Source of the DNA: Spinacia oleracea | Taxonomy: Eukaryota > Streptophyta > Magnoliopsida > Caryophyllales > Amaranthaceae | Assembly: GCF_020520425.1 (NCBI RefSeq) | Contig: NC_079489.1 | Span: forward strand, 85,883,810 to 85,947,809 | Length of the DNA: 64,000 bases | Reading direction: 5' to 3' | Part shown: in pieces, positions 35,208 through 47,419 of the stretch | Layout: the number at the start of each line of letters is the position of its first letter | How positions within the stretch are numbered: position 1 is the stretch's first letter | The notes under the pieces: model-generated | Seen by the model: the letters and a program-made list of their open reading frames with translations, nothing else | What the model was told of the DNA's origin: nothing | The model's database searches: none | Position numbers and translations under genes: made by a program

Positions 35208-36885
35208 TGATGAGCGACATAGCTTAGGATTTCATGTTAGTTTATTATGCTTTTTCATAGTTTGTATAGCTTTTCGTATGATATTTATAAGTTTCTTTCC
35301 ATCTTGTGCTTTATAGGTGATTATGGTGAAGGTGATGGAAAACAAATAGAATTGAGCCAAAACAGGGCTTGTGCGACCGAACATAAGTTCGTGCGCCCGA
35401 ACAAAGGAGAGCTGATGAACACTAAGGAAGATGGAGCTTTGTGCGACCGAACAACGCTTTTTGTTCGATCGCACAAAAGCCCCTTTGTGCGATGGGGTTC
35501 TGTTAAACGGTCGCACAAATTAGATTTTGGAGACAGAATGCCTCGAATTTGGTAAACGACCGCACAAGTTTCTGTTCGACCGCACAAGAATTTGTGCGCC
35601 CACACATGTCCAGTTGTTCGACCAAATTAAGAATTCAAGGAAGACATGGCCAAGAAAAGCTCATTCGACCGAACATGATTTTCTGTTCGGTCGCACATGA
35701 AGAAGGAATTGGTCTTCGCTTCGTTTGCTCGCACAGGACTTAATGGTTGCTCGAATTGGTTTTCTGTGTTCGATCGCACAAAGGGTATGTGCGACCGAAC
35801 AGTTGCGCGGGCTGCAGAATTTCGAATTTAAGCTTCTATTTGGGGAAACTTATAATTAGATTTTTCATTTTAATTTTAGGATATTCAGTTTTAGATTAAC
35901 ATTTTTAGAATTCCAAAATAGATTTTCAGCATTTCTAGAGAGAGAAACTCTTCTACTTTGAAGCTTCAAGTTGTAATTTCTTCAACTCTTCTTTTAATTT
36001 CTTGCAATTCAATTCAATTCCTTAGTTCCTTATTCTTTCTATTTTGCTTGTATTCTTTAATTTCTCTTAATTCTTGAATTCCTCTTGCTTTGGTTTTAGT
36101 TGAATTGTTTCTTAATTCTTTAATTGATTTTGCAATTGAATTCTCTACTCTTTGATTCCTTCTTTCTACTCCTTCAATTTCATGATTGCTTGATTAGAAT
36201 CCATGAATTTCCTAGCTTCTAACATGCGTAGTGAGTAGTCTTAGGTTAGGGAAAGGGGAGAATCTAGGGGTTTAATTAGGGGAAATTGATGATTGAATTG
36301 ATGATTGATTGTTGTAATTAAATATGATTTGGTGATAGGATATCCATGCCTAATTGAGTGGTAGTTGCAAATGCTATTTTATTGGGATTTGATTGGATTG
36401 CATAGGCTAGGTTTGGCAAGACATTGTGAGCCTAACTTGTGTAAGTGAATAGTGGTGCCTATTATATGCAAGTTTGTTTAGTCTAGGATTAGGCGAAAGC
36501 TCTTCCGTAGATTAGGCGCTTTGCGTTCCCCATCCGAGAGGTGGCGGGTTCGTCATTCGATTCTATTTGCCTATACACCAAGTCGTTGCATGATCATGAT
36601 TGCTTAATTGTTTAGTTCGTTTCCCCCGATTTCCCTAGGCTATCCCCGACTCCCTAGCATTTCCCTTTATTGATTCAATTCGTATAATTGTTAGCTTTAG
36701 CTTTCTAGAATACAATTCAAACAAACTCTTGTTCAAACTAGCTTAATACCTAAACTCAATGACCAGCGTTTCTATGGGACGATCCCTATACTTGCCGCTA
36801 TAGCAATATAGCCGGTTAGATAGTGGTTTATAAATTTTGTTTGGTCGGGTTGTTTTCTTTGCAACGATGGAAAATAGCCTTATCA
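35208..36885 (+). repeat. Athila 3' LTR (1678 bp)
   Basis: TGATGAGCGACATAGC...CCTTATCA. Motif cluster at 35367-35805 and the uninterrupted ACATT target at about 36420-36424. Confidence 0.9.
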
Positions 36886-36890
36886 AATGA

Positions 36891-38560
36891 CTAATTAATG
36901 AATGCAATGACTAATTTGTGGCTTCGACGAGCCACGCTCAACCAATCCTAATCTAGCTCTCTCTACAATCAAGACTCGAGGAGGAAATTATGATGGAAAA
37001 ATCAAGCCAAAGTAATGCAAGCAACGAATCACTCTCTCGCGCCAATCCGAAGCCAAACACTCCAATATTCTAGCAATTTAGGTTACCTAATCCTAAACTA
37101 ACTAGAGATGGAATCAAACATCAATTAATCCATTTAATCACAAAATCAATCACAAAATTATCTCCAAAATCCCTAATTCTAATCCAAGGCTTCAACCAAA
37201 ATCTCTAGACTATGAACTATTCAATGGGCATGATTATGGCTAAGATTAAACTAAAACTAATCCTAATCATGAAACTAATTGAATTAATGAAACTAATTGA
37301 ATTCACAAAAATCAGAAAATTAAAATATCAAAATTGGGGGGAAAATCAATAAAATTCAAAATATGAAACTAATTCTAAGATTCAACAATGAAATCAAAGC
37401 TTGAACGAAATTAATGAAGCATGTAAAGAATGAAAGAACAAATTAAAGAGAAGAGTAAGAATTATACCTTGAATTGTTGAAATTGCACCAAAATTGTAGA
37501 ACTAAGCTCAAATTAAAGAGAAGGAAATCTGAAATTTAGTGTTTGAATCAACTAAGAATTGAAAATCAAAGCTAAGAATCTTAGTTCTAACCTCTAATCT
37601 GAGCTCTAATCTACTTCTCTCTCTAAGCCTAAACTAATTTGGGAAGAACTAATTCTAATTATCAAAACTATGTTTCGAACAAATGCTGCGATTCCGGATT
37701 TAAACATCACTTCCGCGTAGCCGTGCGTACGCACAGTGGGTCTGTGCGTTCACACAAGAAAGCGGGGAGTTCCTGCAAGCTTTTAGCTGTTTTGTGTGGT
37801 CGAGCAACTCCATGTGGTCGCACAGCAAGGCCGTGCGAACGCACAGCAATCTGTGCGAACGCACAGCCCTGCAGACTGCAGTTTTGCGTGTTTGCTTGCT
37901 CTCACTTCTGCTTGGAGTTTAGCTGCTGTAATGGCGTGAAATACTTCAGTGTTGTGGTTGTGGTTGCTTGTTCTTGTGCAGCTGCTATCAAGGGATGCAA
38001 GGGTCAAGTTGGAGGGCTCACGAGGCTGCTACAAAGGCGTGTTTAGCTGTTGTTTATGCTCATGTACAGCAGGTATGGTTGTTGTTTGTGCTCGTGTACA
38101 GCAGCTACTGTGGCTGCACTTGCAAGGCTGATGTTGTTCGTGTGTGTTGCTGCAAGACTGATGTTGGTATGCACACACAAGGCTTTGTCGCTGCACATGC
38201 AAAGAATCGTATAGCAAGTTAGCAAATCGCAAAGCACGTTATTAAAAATCGAAAATCGTATTATTAATTCGTCTAACATTTTTACAAATCGTAAAACATA
38301 TTAATATATCTTCGACAAGCATAATGAAACATTACTTAAAACTTTAATACTCAAAAAGAACCTTACGCAATGAGAATGCGCACAAAAGGCACGTTTAGAG
38401 CAAAAACGACTAAAATATACGCAAGACGAGAAAATGTTACGATAAATGTAAAAATGCGATAAACGAACTAAAAACGATAAAACTAAGAAAAAATAATAAT
38501 AAAATGATAATAAAATGAACTAAAATCCTAAGCTAAGAGCAACATAAATGTCACTCATCA
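36891..38560 (-). repeat. Older Athila-like LTR, minus strand, cut by Athila
   Basis: Read on the minus strand from 38560 it starts TGATGAGTGACATTTATG, matching the tip of the Athila LTR. A cluster of GTGCGAACGCACAG motifs (37718-37870) and a T/C-rich downstream region follow in the Athila order. Its far end is missing because Athila inserted at 36886. The frames in 37639-38279 are translations of this LTR. Confidence 0.65.
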
Positions 38561-38721
38561 GAAATACCTAATGCAATGTTGTGAAAAATAAAATTGGAGA
38601 AATTTTAGGCGTACCCGAATGTATTTTGGGTATTACCATACTATATATTATTTGTTACCCTCCATGTTTTTAGGCGTTTCACTTTAACGTGCACATTTGC
38701 TAAAGTCACCTGACACCTTTT

Positions 38722-39262
38722 TTCTTTTTGTTAATCAAATTAATCCATTGATAAAAAGTCATACGACATCTACATAAAGATTTGAATTTAACAAATACAT
38801 AACGTCGAATCAAATAAAATTTCCTTTCACCATAGCTACGATCATAGTATATCAAACATTTTGTATACCCTCTTTTATATCGCTGTGATTTATAGCCTTC
38901 TTCGGCGATAGGGTCTATAGATCTTTTGTAGCCGTGACAAATATAATTTTCGTCTGATTGTAGTCGAAAGATTGACCTCCTCTTCGATCCCGCATAAATC
39001 TTTACCAAAGAAACAACCTGAACTAAACTAAACACACAAAACATAACTCGAATCAAACCCATCATAGGGGTACTTACTACACTACAACTATATAGTTTTA
39101 TTGAAATCTAACGCAAATATAGAAGAATTGAAGAGAACCGGTTGGAAACAACCAAATTTCCGAAGAAATTTGGCTATTTCCGCTCTACCAACCCTAATTT
39201 TTGAAAACCCTGAAAAGGAGGAGAGAGAGGGGGGGGGGGGAGATTTTACTCTTGTTTGTCTT
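38722..39262 (-). mobile_element. Retroposed small-ORF element, copy 1 (18-bp TSD)
   Basis: 541 bp, flanked by an 18-bp duplication AGTCACCTGACACCTTTT (38704-38721 and 39263-39280). It has a short A-rich tail on the minus strand (plus-strand TTCTTTTTG) and a CT-rich 5' end. The minus frame from 39065 starts MMGLIRVMFCVFSLVQVVSL, a hydrophobic leader-like segment. It continues with SIDPIAEEGYKSQRYKRGY and TKCLIYYDRSYGERKF, both conserved in copy 2 at 60771-61316. The duplication and tail indicate LINE-machinery retroposition. The source (SINE, retrogene or LINE 3' end) is not recognised. Confidence 0.65.
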
Positions 39263-39678
39263 AGTCACCTGACACCTTTTATTACCCCATACACTTATTT
39301 TGGAATACCTAATGTCCCAATATTATGAGAAATAAAGTTGGAGAAATTTTGGGCAACCTAAAATAGAATTTGGGCATTACCCAATGTTATAGGATATTCT
39401 GTTATTTCACTTTAGACTGCATGTTTTCCAAAGTCAATTAACACCGTTTGGTCTCCACTACACGTACTTTGGGAATATCCAATGCTATATAATGTTGTGA
39501 AAAATAAATTTGGAAAAAAAGTGGACATATCCAAATATCTTTTGGGGATTACCCAATGTTATAGGTTATGTGTTACTCCAAATTCTCCATGTTTTTAGGT
39601 GTTTCATTTTAACATGCACATATGTTAGAGTCAATTGACGCAATTTAATTCCCCTACACGTATTTTGGGAATACCTAA

Positions 39679-41363
39679 CTAGTGTGTGGCCCGGGTGATG
39701 CTCCGATCGCTACATTAAATAGTTAAAATTTTAGATTTTTCTTGACCTTAATATTTGACCAAAATACATATATTCCATAAAGTGAAAACATCCATTAAGT
39801 TCGTCAACTACACAGACACACTATGTCATTTATCATGCGAAATAATTTTTCAATTAGGTCATCCTACAATTTGTATAATTTATTTTCTAGTGTAACTAAG
39901 TGTTTCAAATTAATAAATACCAAATTAGATATATATGCAGCTATGCATGGCGTTTATATAGTTAATGTTTATGAGACTTATGACATCGTATTTCTTCATG
40001 GTTGTTCTAATGCTTTGATTATTATTATTTTTCCAAAATAGTCCATAGAAAATAAAATGTCACATCAAATTTAGTTGTTTTAGATTTCATGTTAACATTT
40101 ATTTATAAATTAATTTGAAGAGACAAATCACAATTGATGGTTGGTTAAGATGGTAATGAGAGCTATCATCCACACCTAAGGTCTGGTGTTCGAACCTCAT
40201 TCTATTGACTTTTGGCTATCATCCAATACTCCCTCCGTCCCTAACTGCCCGTTTGGTAGCCGATAATAAAAGATGAATACATAATCAATACAGTGTTTGA
40301 TTATTTTATTGATTGATTTGATAATTAATATTGGATGCCAAAATATATATATTTTTTATAGGAATATTACAAAAATAAATAGAATGTTTGATTATTCTAT
40401 TGATTTGATAATTAATAGTTATTGAGTTTAACTTTTATTTTAGATTTATTCTTTAATTCTACAGTTTTTTTATTTTGGATTATATTTTATTTTAGATTCA
40501 TTTTTTAATTATTATAGTGTTTGGTTTTGAACGGAAGACTCTTGTGCGTAGAGTTTTATTATTTTTTTAGATTTATTATTTAATTATTAGAGTTGCATTA
40601 GTAATTAAATTAATTAAACTATCTATGTGGCACCTAAATTATTTATCTATGTGGCACAATTAATTTTAAAATAAATTAGAAATTTTATTTCTCATTGGAC
40701 AAAACCTAATGATTTCCTATGTGGCGCTATAATTATTTTTATGCTATAGTTTCAGATTCTATTAAATTGATAAGTTAAAATAAAACTCCTATTACAATGT
40801 TATATTTTATACTTCATCCGTTCCGGAAATATTGCACCATGGTTTACTTTTACTCATATAACTATTACTTTGACTCTTGATATCTCAAATCGTGTGCAAG
40901 TAAAAATTATTAAAAAAAAATTTACATAATATATATCGATACCGATCTAACATGACCTCACATGACTAAACTTTTCTTACGTACGAATCACAAAAAATGA
41001 CCAAAGTCGTAGTGTGACTAGTTTAAATTGGATTACTGTTTGATTTTGGATAAAAAAATTTATTTTAGATTAGTGTTTGATTTTGGATTGAATTTTTTTT
41101 AGAATTTGTTTTGTAATTATTAGAGTACTTGATTTTGGATGGAGCTGTGTATATTATTAATTAATTAATTAATTAAAATATCTACATGACACCTAATTAT
41201 TTATCTACGTCACACTCGGATTTTTTAATTCAAAAATAAAGTATATATATATATTAAAATATTTTTGTGTTTAATTTGTTTTTATTTTTCTAATTTTAGT
41301 AAAAGGTAAAATAGACAACCACTATTTATGTACGCCACCTCAGGTGTTCCCTTATATAATAGA
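39679..41363 (-). mobile_element. Non-autonomous Helitron
   Basis: Minus strand: starts TCTATTATATAAGGGAAC at 41363 and ends with GGGCCACACACTAG at 39679, flanked by A and T as expected for Helitrons. A GC-rich imperfect stem (CCCGGG-TGATG) precedes the CTAG end. It holds no Rep/helicase gene. A tRNA-like head (40133) and a truncated CTCCCTCCGTCCC terminus (40229) lie inside. Confidence 0.65.
40133..40202 (+). mobile_element. tRNA-derived SINE head
   Basis: A-box-like GGTTGGTTAAGATGG and B-box-like GTGTTCGAACCTC at tRNA spacing. There is no convincing acceptor stem, so this is not a tRNA gene. Confidence 0.45.
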
Positions 41364-41567
41364 TATATAAAAGTCAAATCACTATTTATAGTACTCCTCA
41401 AATGTATCTTGGGCAGCATACTCAACTATATAAATATTAAATTGACGATTTTTATTAGTTCCCAAATACACTTTGGACATATTAAAAGAGTTTAATGAAA
41501 AAGAAAGACCAAGAACTTTAATTAAGAATTTAAGATGCATTATTCAACCGAAAATTGCATACTCAAC

Positions 41568-42495
41568 CAGGGGCGGACCCAGGAATTAATTAATGGGGGT
41601 CCTAAATTTTTTTACAGCTTCATTGCACAAAAAATTTAAAAGTTACCAATACATTTGAAAAATCACGTTCATAAGATACAATCAAACTAATGAAAATATA
41701 TTTTTTAAAAAGTTACAATTGTTCATGACGATTTTGCATTCCTTGAAATCGCTTCATAATATCATCACTAACATGGATAAAAATGTCGTGTTCTATAAAA
41801 GTCGAGTATTCTAGCAAATAAGATCAATACATACATCTTACACATCAAATTCGGGGAAAATAGTCATAAACAAGAAATCTTACACATAAACAAATTACAA
41901 AAATTCAACCACTCAAGTACTCAATACACAAACACTAAATTAAATTAAATTTCATATTTATATTAACTAATTAAGATAATCGAGACAATCTAAACACTAA
42001 TCAAATATTCAATAACCCAATTCTATGATCAATCACCCAAATTTTTATTTACAAAAAACAACATTGAACAATTGATTTCATCATTAATTTTAATTTACTG
42101 AAAATGCATAGAGTAGGAGGAGATTGGCTCTGAGATTTAGGAAATGGGAGGTGAAAAGTCGTTTGTTTTGTAGTATTGGGAGAGATAAATTTGGGGTTTT
42201 GATAATTATATTCAATGTTTTTAATTTTCATTCAATAAAATTAATTGAAATTGTTGCCTTGTTGGGAATGAAAGTCAGCTCCTTCATGTGACATTTGAGA
42301 AGTGGGGTTGTTTTCCACTTTTCTACTTTCCAACAATCTACTTTGTTTGTCTTTATGTCTTATTCTTTATTGCTTTTAGTATGGGGACCACAAATATAAT
42401 TTTTTAAAATTCAAATTACATAAACTTTTTGATTTTTTTCCAAAAATAATTGGGGTCCCTATGGACCCTATGGGGTCACTATAGGTCCGCCCATG
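41568..42495. mobile_element. hAT-like non-autonomous element (8-bp TSD)
   Basis: Inverted ends CAGGGGCGGACC / GGTCCGCCCATG (11 of 12 pairs) and a perfect 8-bp duplication TACTCAAC (41560-41567 and 42496-42503). 928 bp, no transposase seen. The right subterminal part contains GGGGTCCCTATGGACCC. Confidence 0.8.
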
Positions 42496-42595
42496 TACTC
42501 AACTACACTTATGTCAATTGACAAAGTTTAGTACTTTCTAAATGTATTTAGGTATGCCCAACTATATAAAAAGGAAATAAAAAATTTCTATGCCT

Positions 42596-43495
42596 TCCTA
42601 CGCGTATTTTAGGAATATCATTATCTGATAGGTTGTACCGCTTCATAACAGTTGCCCAATTCATTTCGAATTCATCACCATCGTCTTCCTTCAAATCTAG
42701 GTACTCTTCATTCTTTCTGAACTTTCTGCAAAACTTTTGAGTAATGTGCCATAGGCACCACCTATGACATGATTCACTCATGGTTGACTTTAAAGCCTTC
42801 TTCATTGTAGCATCCAGATCAATCAATATCCCTACAAGGGCTTTACCTCCCATACATTCCAACCAATTACTAAATATCCACTCAAAGGTGTCGGCATTCT
42901 CACGTGAAACCAACGCACATCCAAGTAATATGCTTTGACCATGATGATTTACACCTGCAAAATTCGCAAATGGCATTTTATATTGATTGGTCAAGTAGGT
43001 AGTGTCAAAACATACAACATTGCCAAAATCCTCATACGCCGCTCTACTACGAGCATCAACCCAAAGAACATCCAGCAAAAGACCATCTTCCCCTTGTCTA
43101 AACACGCGGAAAAATCAAAATTATCTGCTTTCATCTTCTCATAGTAGGAAAACATCGCCCTAGCACCGGATTTCGTCTTTTCCTTTCTGAATTTAGCAAT
43201 ATAATCATGAAGATCTTTCTGTGAAAACGACATTTTACCATTCCTTCGCATTGACATCAAATTATACACTTGATTAGTCTGCATACCAATTTCCTACAAA
43301 CCACCAATTCCCTCCCTACATGAGGATTCTCTTCAATAAGCCGCTTCCGGAATGAAGCAATTTTTCTAGACTTACCGGGGTTAGGTGGTGATTTGCATGT
43401 CCCATGACTGATCTCCGTATAACCCACTTCCCTAACTCATTTACACTAGCAAATACATGTACGTACAGGACATTCATTTAGAAATGCGTACACCA
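42596..43495 (-). pseudogene. FAR1/FHY3-like (MULE transposase domain) relic
   Basis: Reads in two frames joined near 43085. The leading part includes YNLMSMRRNGKMSFSQKDL and YIAKFRKEKTKSGARAMF (FAR1-like linker). The core has VVCFDTTYLTNQYKMPF, FAGVNHHGQSILLGCAL, FEWIFSNWLECMGG and SCHRWCLWHITQKF, the MULE/FAR1 transposase core. The gene is truncated downstream by satellite DNA at about 42600. Plant FAR1-related proteins are transposase-derived transcription factors; whether this was a host FRS gene or a transposon gene is not decidable here. Confidence 0.75.
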
Positions 43496-43500
43496 CTGTT

Positions 43501-46400
43501 GTAACACCCTAATAATTACTTGCTTTTTATAAAATATTTTCCAACTTAAAACAAAGGAATTACCAAGATATTACCGCCACCGTGATAACGGCTAAGGCTA
43601 TTTACCAGAATTACGCAGCGAAATTTAACTAACTTTGAAATATAATAAATAGTTAATGGTCATCGTACAACTTGGAACCATTAAGGCCCAAACCAAAACA
43701 TTAAATAGTTGAAAATCCATTAATTAAAGTTTAAGAAAATACTGAAGTCGTGACTTAGAAATTAAATATAGAGTTTATAAATACGGAAGAGAAAATAATC
43801 TCTCAACTCAATCCCATGATAACTTCACCCGCAAGTTATCTCTAAAAACCTTTTATTTAAAATCTACTCCCCAACAACGCAAATGCAATGATGTATCATC
43901 ATAGGGTCATTAAGGAAAAAACCATGACCGAAAGACATGAAGCACAAGATCAGCTATTGCTAAGTACGAACAAGCTAGAATGAAATCCTAGTCTAACATG
44001 CTTCACTCGACAATATAATAATCCACATACAAAAGCCATTTAATAACAAGTAACCATGGAGACAAGACTCGACACTTGACACGGCTCTTGACTCAAAAAT
44101 TAATAAGCATTAGTTTTGAACGGGTAAAAGAAAATATCCATAAAAGGAAAAAAAAATGTGTGGGAAGCCAACCACACACCAAAGTAATAAATATCGAACC
44201 ATACCGACGGAATTCCCGCGCTTAAAAGAAAGAATGAAACAACGTATCATTTAAGGAGTACAAGTTTTCCGGCAAGACTCCCCCAATTGTTCATACTCAA
44301 GGTATATACGTTCCAAGAGTTTTAAAGCTCATTCGGGTTGCACTTTACATTAATTAATATTTTATGCACAAGGTGAACTCAAGACACAACAACAAGACAT
44401 AAAATACAAGCAACCAAACATTGACACTTCATTTTAATCCTTTAGGACATGTGATCAAACATAGGACTCAAGTGATATTACTCTCATTGTTCCTTCTCAA
44501 TATACTATTGAGATAACCCGACATTGCCAGTTAACAAGCGGGGTGTACACAAGGCACGAATAGTCCTTAGTTCTATTCACATAAACTTCCCAAACATATT
44601 CTACTCGGCGGTAGAATAAATATTGCATTGCGGCACAACTATTTGGCTTAAAGTATGCTAGACATCTCGTACAATAGCATAAACATAATCCTTGCATGTG
44701 AAACACTCATACATGCATATAAATTTGAACAACATGCTTGACATAATTCAGCGATTATAAATTATCACAACATGACTGTTCACATAGGCTTCATAATTCA
44801 ACAATAAACCATAACATGCTTGTTCACCACATCAAACCTGAATTCAATAATACTTCAATCACATGATTCACAAATAATAATCGTCACATAATCCTCATTT
44901 AAACGGTGGTCACCCTAGGCAAATATGTACCTCGAGTATTTGAGTACGGGGGCCACTTTGCAAATCACAGTCAATGCTAGAAATCACTTCCTATAATTAA
45001 AATAATAAAACTTAGTTATTATCCATGCTTACTAAATTTCCAGCAACTTTTAAGAGTTTTAAAACCTTTGGTTTAATTAGAAATTAGTTGCTCATGATTA
45101 AAATAATAGTCTCAATTGAACGATTAAAGTCATAGTACGAAAATATTAATACTTTGCCTTTAAAACCATTAAATTCAACACTTTAAAACCTTGGATTAAA
45201 TCTGAAAATTACATTTGATTTCCCTAATTTAAATCACCATTAAATTATGTAAATCAATCACTTATTAAATTGGGATTAAAACCCTAGTATAAAATAATCA
45301 TAAAAATCACTTCAGAACATCAAAAATCCACACTTTATTAATTTATTAAATCTAAAAATAATAGTTCCTTTTATAAAAATCATCCTTATGAATTCAAACA
45401 CGTAAACAAACACAATACGGTGTTCATAACCGTTCACAACAGTTTAATTAATCAAAAACAATAATAATAATAATAATAATATAATTTTAAAATACGGAAT
45501 TGAAATAGAATAGGCAAGGAAGAAGATAATTATACCAGCCCAGCCTATAGGACGGTACAATCACGAATTGAATGTGATTGGGCGCAAAAAGGGCTAAAAT
45601 ACACGGAGTATACGGAACAACACACAACACATGAGTAGTGTGTATTGTGCGCGCACGGGCAGTGAAGGCAGCAAGCAGCAACATTAGGGGCGGGGGCTTC
45701 GGTGCTTGGCAGGCACGAGAGAAAGAGGGTGAGAGTGTGTGCGTGTGAGGGGCAACAACCACGACACACAACAACAAGCAGCAGCGCAGCAACGCACAAC
45801 AGCGCACAAAGCGTGGATGTGTGTGAGGGGGAGAGGGAGCGAAGAGAGTGTGGGTTGTGGCCGGGCGACGTGCGTGTGCACGAGGGCACAAGGGAAGACG
45901 CACGAAGAGAGGCGAGCGCTTGCAGACGAGCAAAGGTGCTCATTGTGTGCGGGCTAGGAGACGAGCTAAGAGAGAGAGTCGGACGAAAGAGAGAGCAAAA
46001 GAGGATAGAGAAAATTTAATGAAATTGTGAGGGGATCATCAATGCAAAGGGCTATATTTATAGGTTTCTAATCCCTAGTGGGCTTAGGGTTAGGGTTTAG
46101 CATTGGGCTTTATAATTGGGTTTAAATTAGAATTAAAAGCTTTGAGGCTTTGTTGGGTTCACCAACTAAATAGAATTGGGCTCAGACATTTAAAACACGG
46201 CCAAATAAATTCCCGAATAAAATAAAATAATTAATTTATTTAAGAAATTCAGATTTAATAAATAAAATAAAATTATATTATTTAAAATAAAAATACATTT
46301 AAATTATTATTAAATGTAATTAAATTCGTGAAATTCATAAAAATACTTTATAAATACATTAAAATATATTTATAAATTCAGAAAAATACGAGGTATTACA
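43501..46400 (+). mobile_element. 2.9-kb solo LTR inserted in the FAR1-like gene
   Basis: TGTAACACCCTAATAATTAC...GAGGTATTACA, 2900 bp. Flanks are ACTGT (43496-43500) and ACTGC (46401-46405), a 5-bp duplication with one change. There is no internal domain, so it is a solo LTR. A CpG-rich block (45640-45990) precedes a TATATTTATA box at 46053-46062, which sets the plus orientation. ORFs in the GC block are low complexity. The TGTAACACCC start and length fit a chromovirus such as Tekay, tentatively. Confidence 0.7.
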
Positions 46401-46405
46401 ACTGC

Positions 46406-46765
46406 CAACATGAACCTGCGAATCAGAAGCAACACTATCACCATTGCCCTTACGCTTCCTATCAGGCAGAGCATTGTCCACATAAACTTACGCTTCTGTT
46501 TAACTACTTTTCCGATTTCAAAACCATCCTGTGTCTGGCTATTACTAGTACATTTCTTGAATGAACCACAACGACGCACAATACAAAACCCCTTTTGCCT
46601 CCCGTAAGCCTTCAATTGAACATCAATTCCCTCATAATCAGGGAATACCATACCCACCTTCACTTTAGGAACTTCGTCTTCCTCCCCATACGCAGTCAAT
46701 ACCAATTTCTTGAAAGGGGTTTTGAAACCATCTCCTACATTTCCCACATCGTTAATTATTAACAA
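46406..46765 (-). pseudogene. FAR1 DNA-binding domain part of the split FAR1-like gene
   Basis: Minus frame: EVPKVKVGMVFPDYEGID, then LKAYGRQKGFCIVRRCGSFK, the start of the FAR1 zinc-finger domain, and KQKRKFMW. A change of frame gives DNALPDRKRKGNGDS and VASDSQVHVGS, which runs into the solo-LTR junction. A likely acceptor (AAATGTAG|) lies at about 46732. It joins the part at 42596-43495 across the LTR. Confidence 0.7.
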
Positions 46766-47015
46766 TAAATATTATCGCTAACAATCTTTTATATTCAATA
46801 ATACCTATTGCATATTATCTTTATTTTCCATTTTTTTTCAATCCCTATTCATAACCACATATCTAATCGTCTCTACCATACATCTATAAATTAATAAGGA
46901 GAATAATTAAATAAAATTGTATAATATAATGTCAACAACAATACAAGGAACACTTAATGTGGTCTAAATCATTCCACTACAACAATCAAAATAAACTAAA
47001 AAATCCTAACTACTA
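46766..47015. other. AT-rich non-coding DNA
   Basis: Nothing recognisable; possibly intron of the FAR1-like gene. Confidence 0.4.
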
Positions 47016-47419
47016 CTCCCTTCGTTTCTTTTTATTTGTTACGTTTGAACTTTTGCACGTTTATTAACGTATAATAAAGATTTTTTTTTCTTTTTTATTT
47101 TAAATGCTTTATATCCCATCATTTATATTAAAAAAATAAATCCAAATAAAACCTCAATACACTAATCATTACAACAACCAATAAGATTGTTTTATTTCAA
47201 AATGAACCAATAATGGAAAAGCACACATATTGTTAACTTAACATACTTTGGAAATTGTAAAGAAATTTAATGAGTTGAAAAAATTAGACCAATTAAAATT
47301 AAAAGCTGGCACAAAAAATGAGAGTATAATAAGTTTATAAAAGGAAAGATTCTTCAACATAACAAACATTATGAAACACCCTAAAAGAAATACGTAACAA
47401 ACAAAAAGAAACGGAGGGA
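47016..47419. mobile_element. Stowaway MITE 1
   Basis: Inverted ends CTCCCTTCGTTTC... and ...GAAACGGAGGGAG, 26 of 28 paired, with a TA duplication on each side; 404 bp. Confidence 0.88.

Larger units (their letters stand above)
14728..36885 (+). mobile_element. Athila-type Ty3 retrotransposon (TSD AATGA)
   Basis: LTRs start TGATGAGCGACAT (14728 and 35208) and end CCTTATCA (26986 and 36885). Target duplication AATGA lies at 14723-14727 and 36886-36890. The primer-binding site TGGCGCCGTTGCCGGGGA (26990-27007) is the Asp-tRNA-type site typical of Athila. Gag, protease, RT, RNase H and integrase follow in Athila order and a G-rich tract precedes the 3' LTR. No env-like ORF is seen. All coding parts carry stops or frameshifts. 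The 5' LTR is interrupted by the Tat element at 16003-26521. Confidence 0.9.
38561..42600. repeat. Diverged satellite-like repeat, period about 170-200 bp
   Basis: Units recur around GGAATACCTAATG (38563, 39301, 39471 and 39669, after subtracting the insertion at 38722), with shared phrases such as GTTGTGAAAAATAAA, CATGTTTTTAGG and GTCAATTGAC. The array continues in worn form at 41380-41500 and 42496-42600, separated by the Helitron and hAT-like insertions. Confidence 0.6.

Noticed and set aside
40133..40202. Possible tRNA gene
   Set aside because: A and B boxes are present but acceptor and anticodon stems do not form convincingly; a SINE head fits better.
45487..46019. Several 60-150-codon frames on both strands
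   Set aside because: They lie in the CpG-rich block of the solo LTR and are low complexity.
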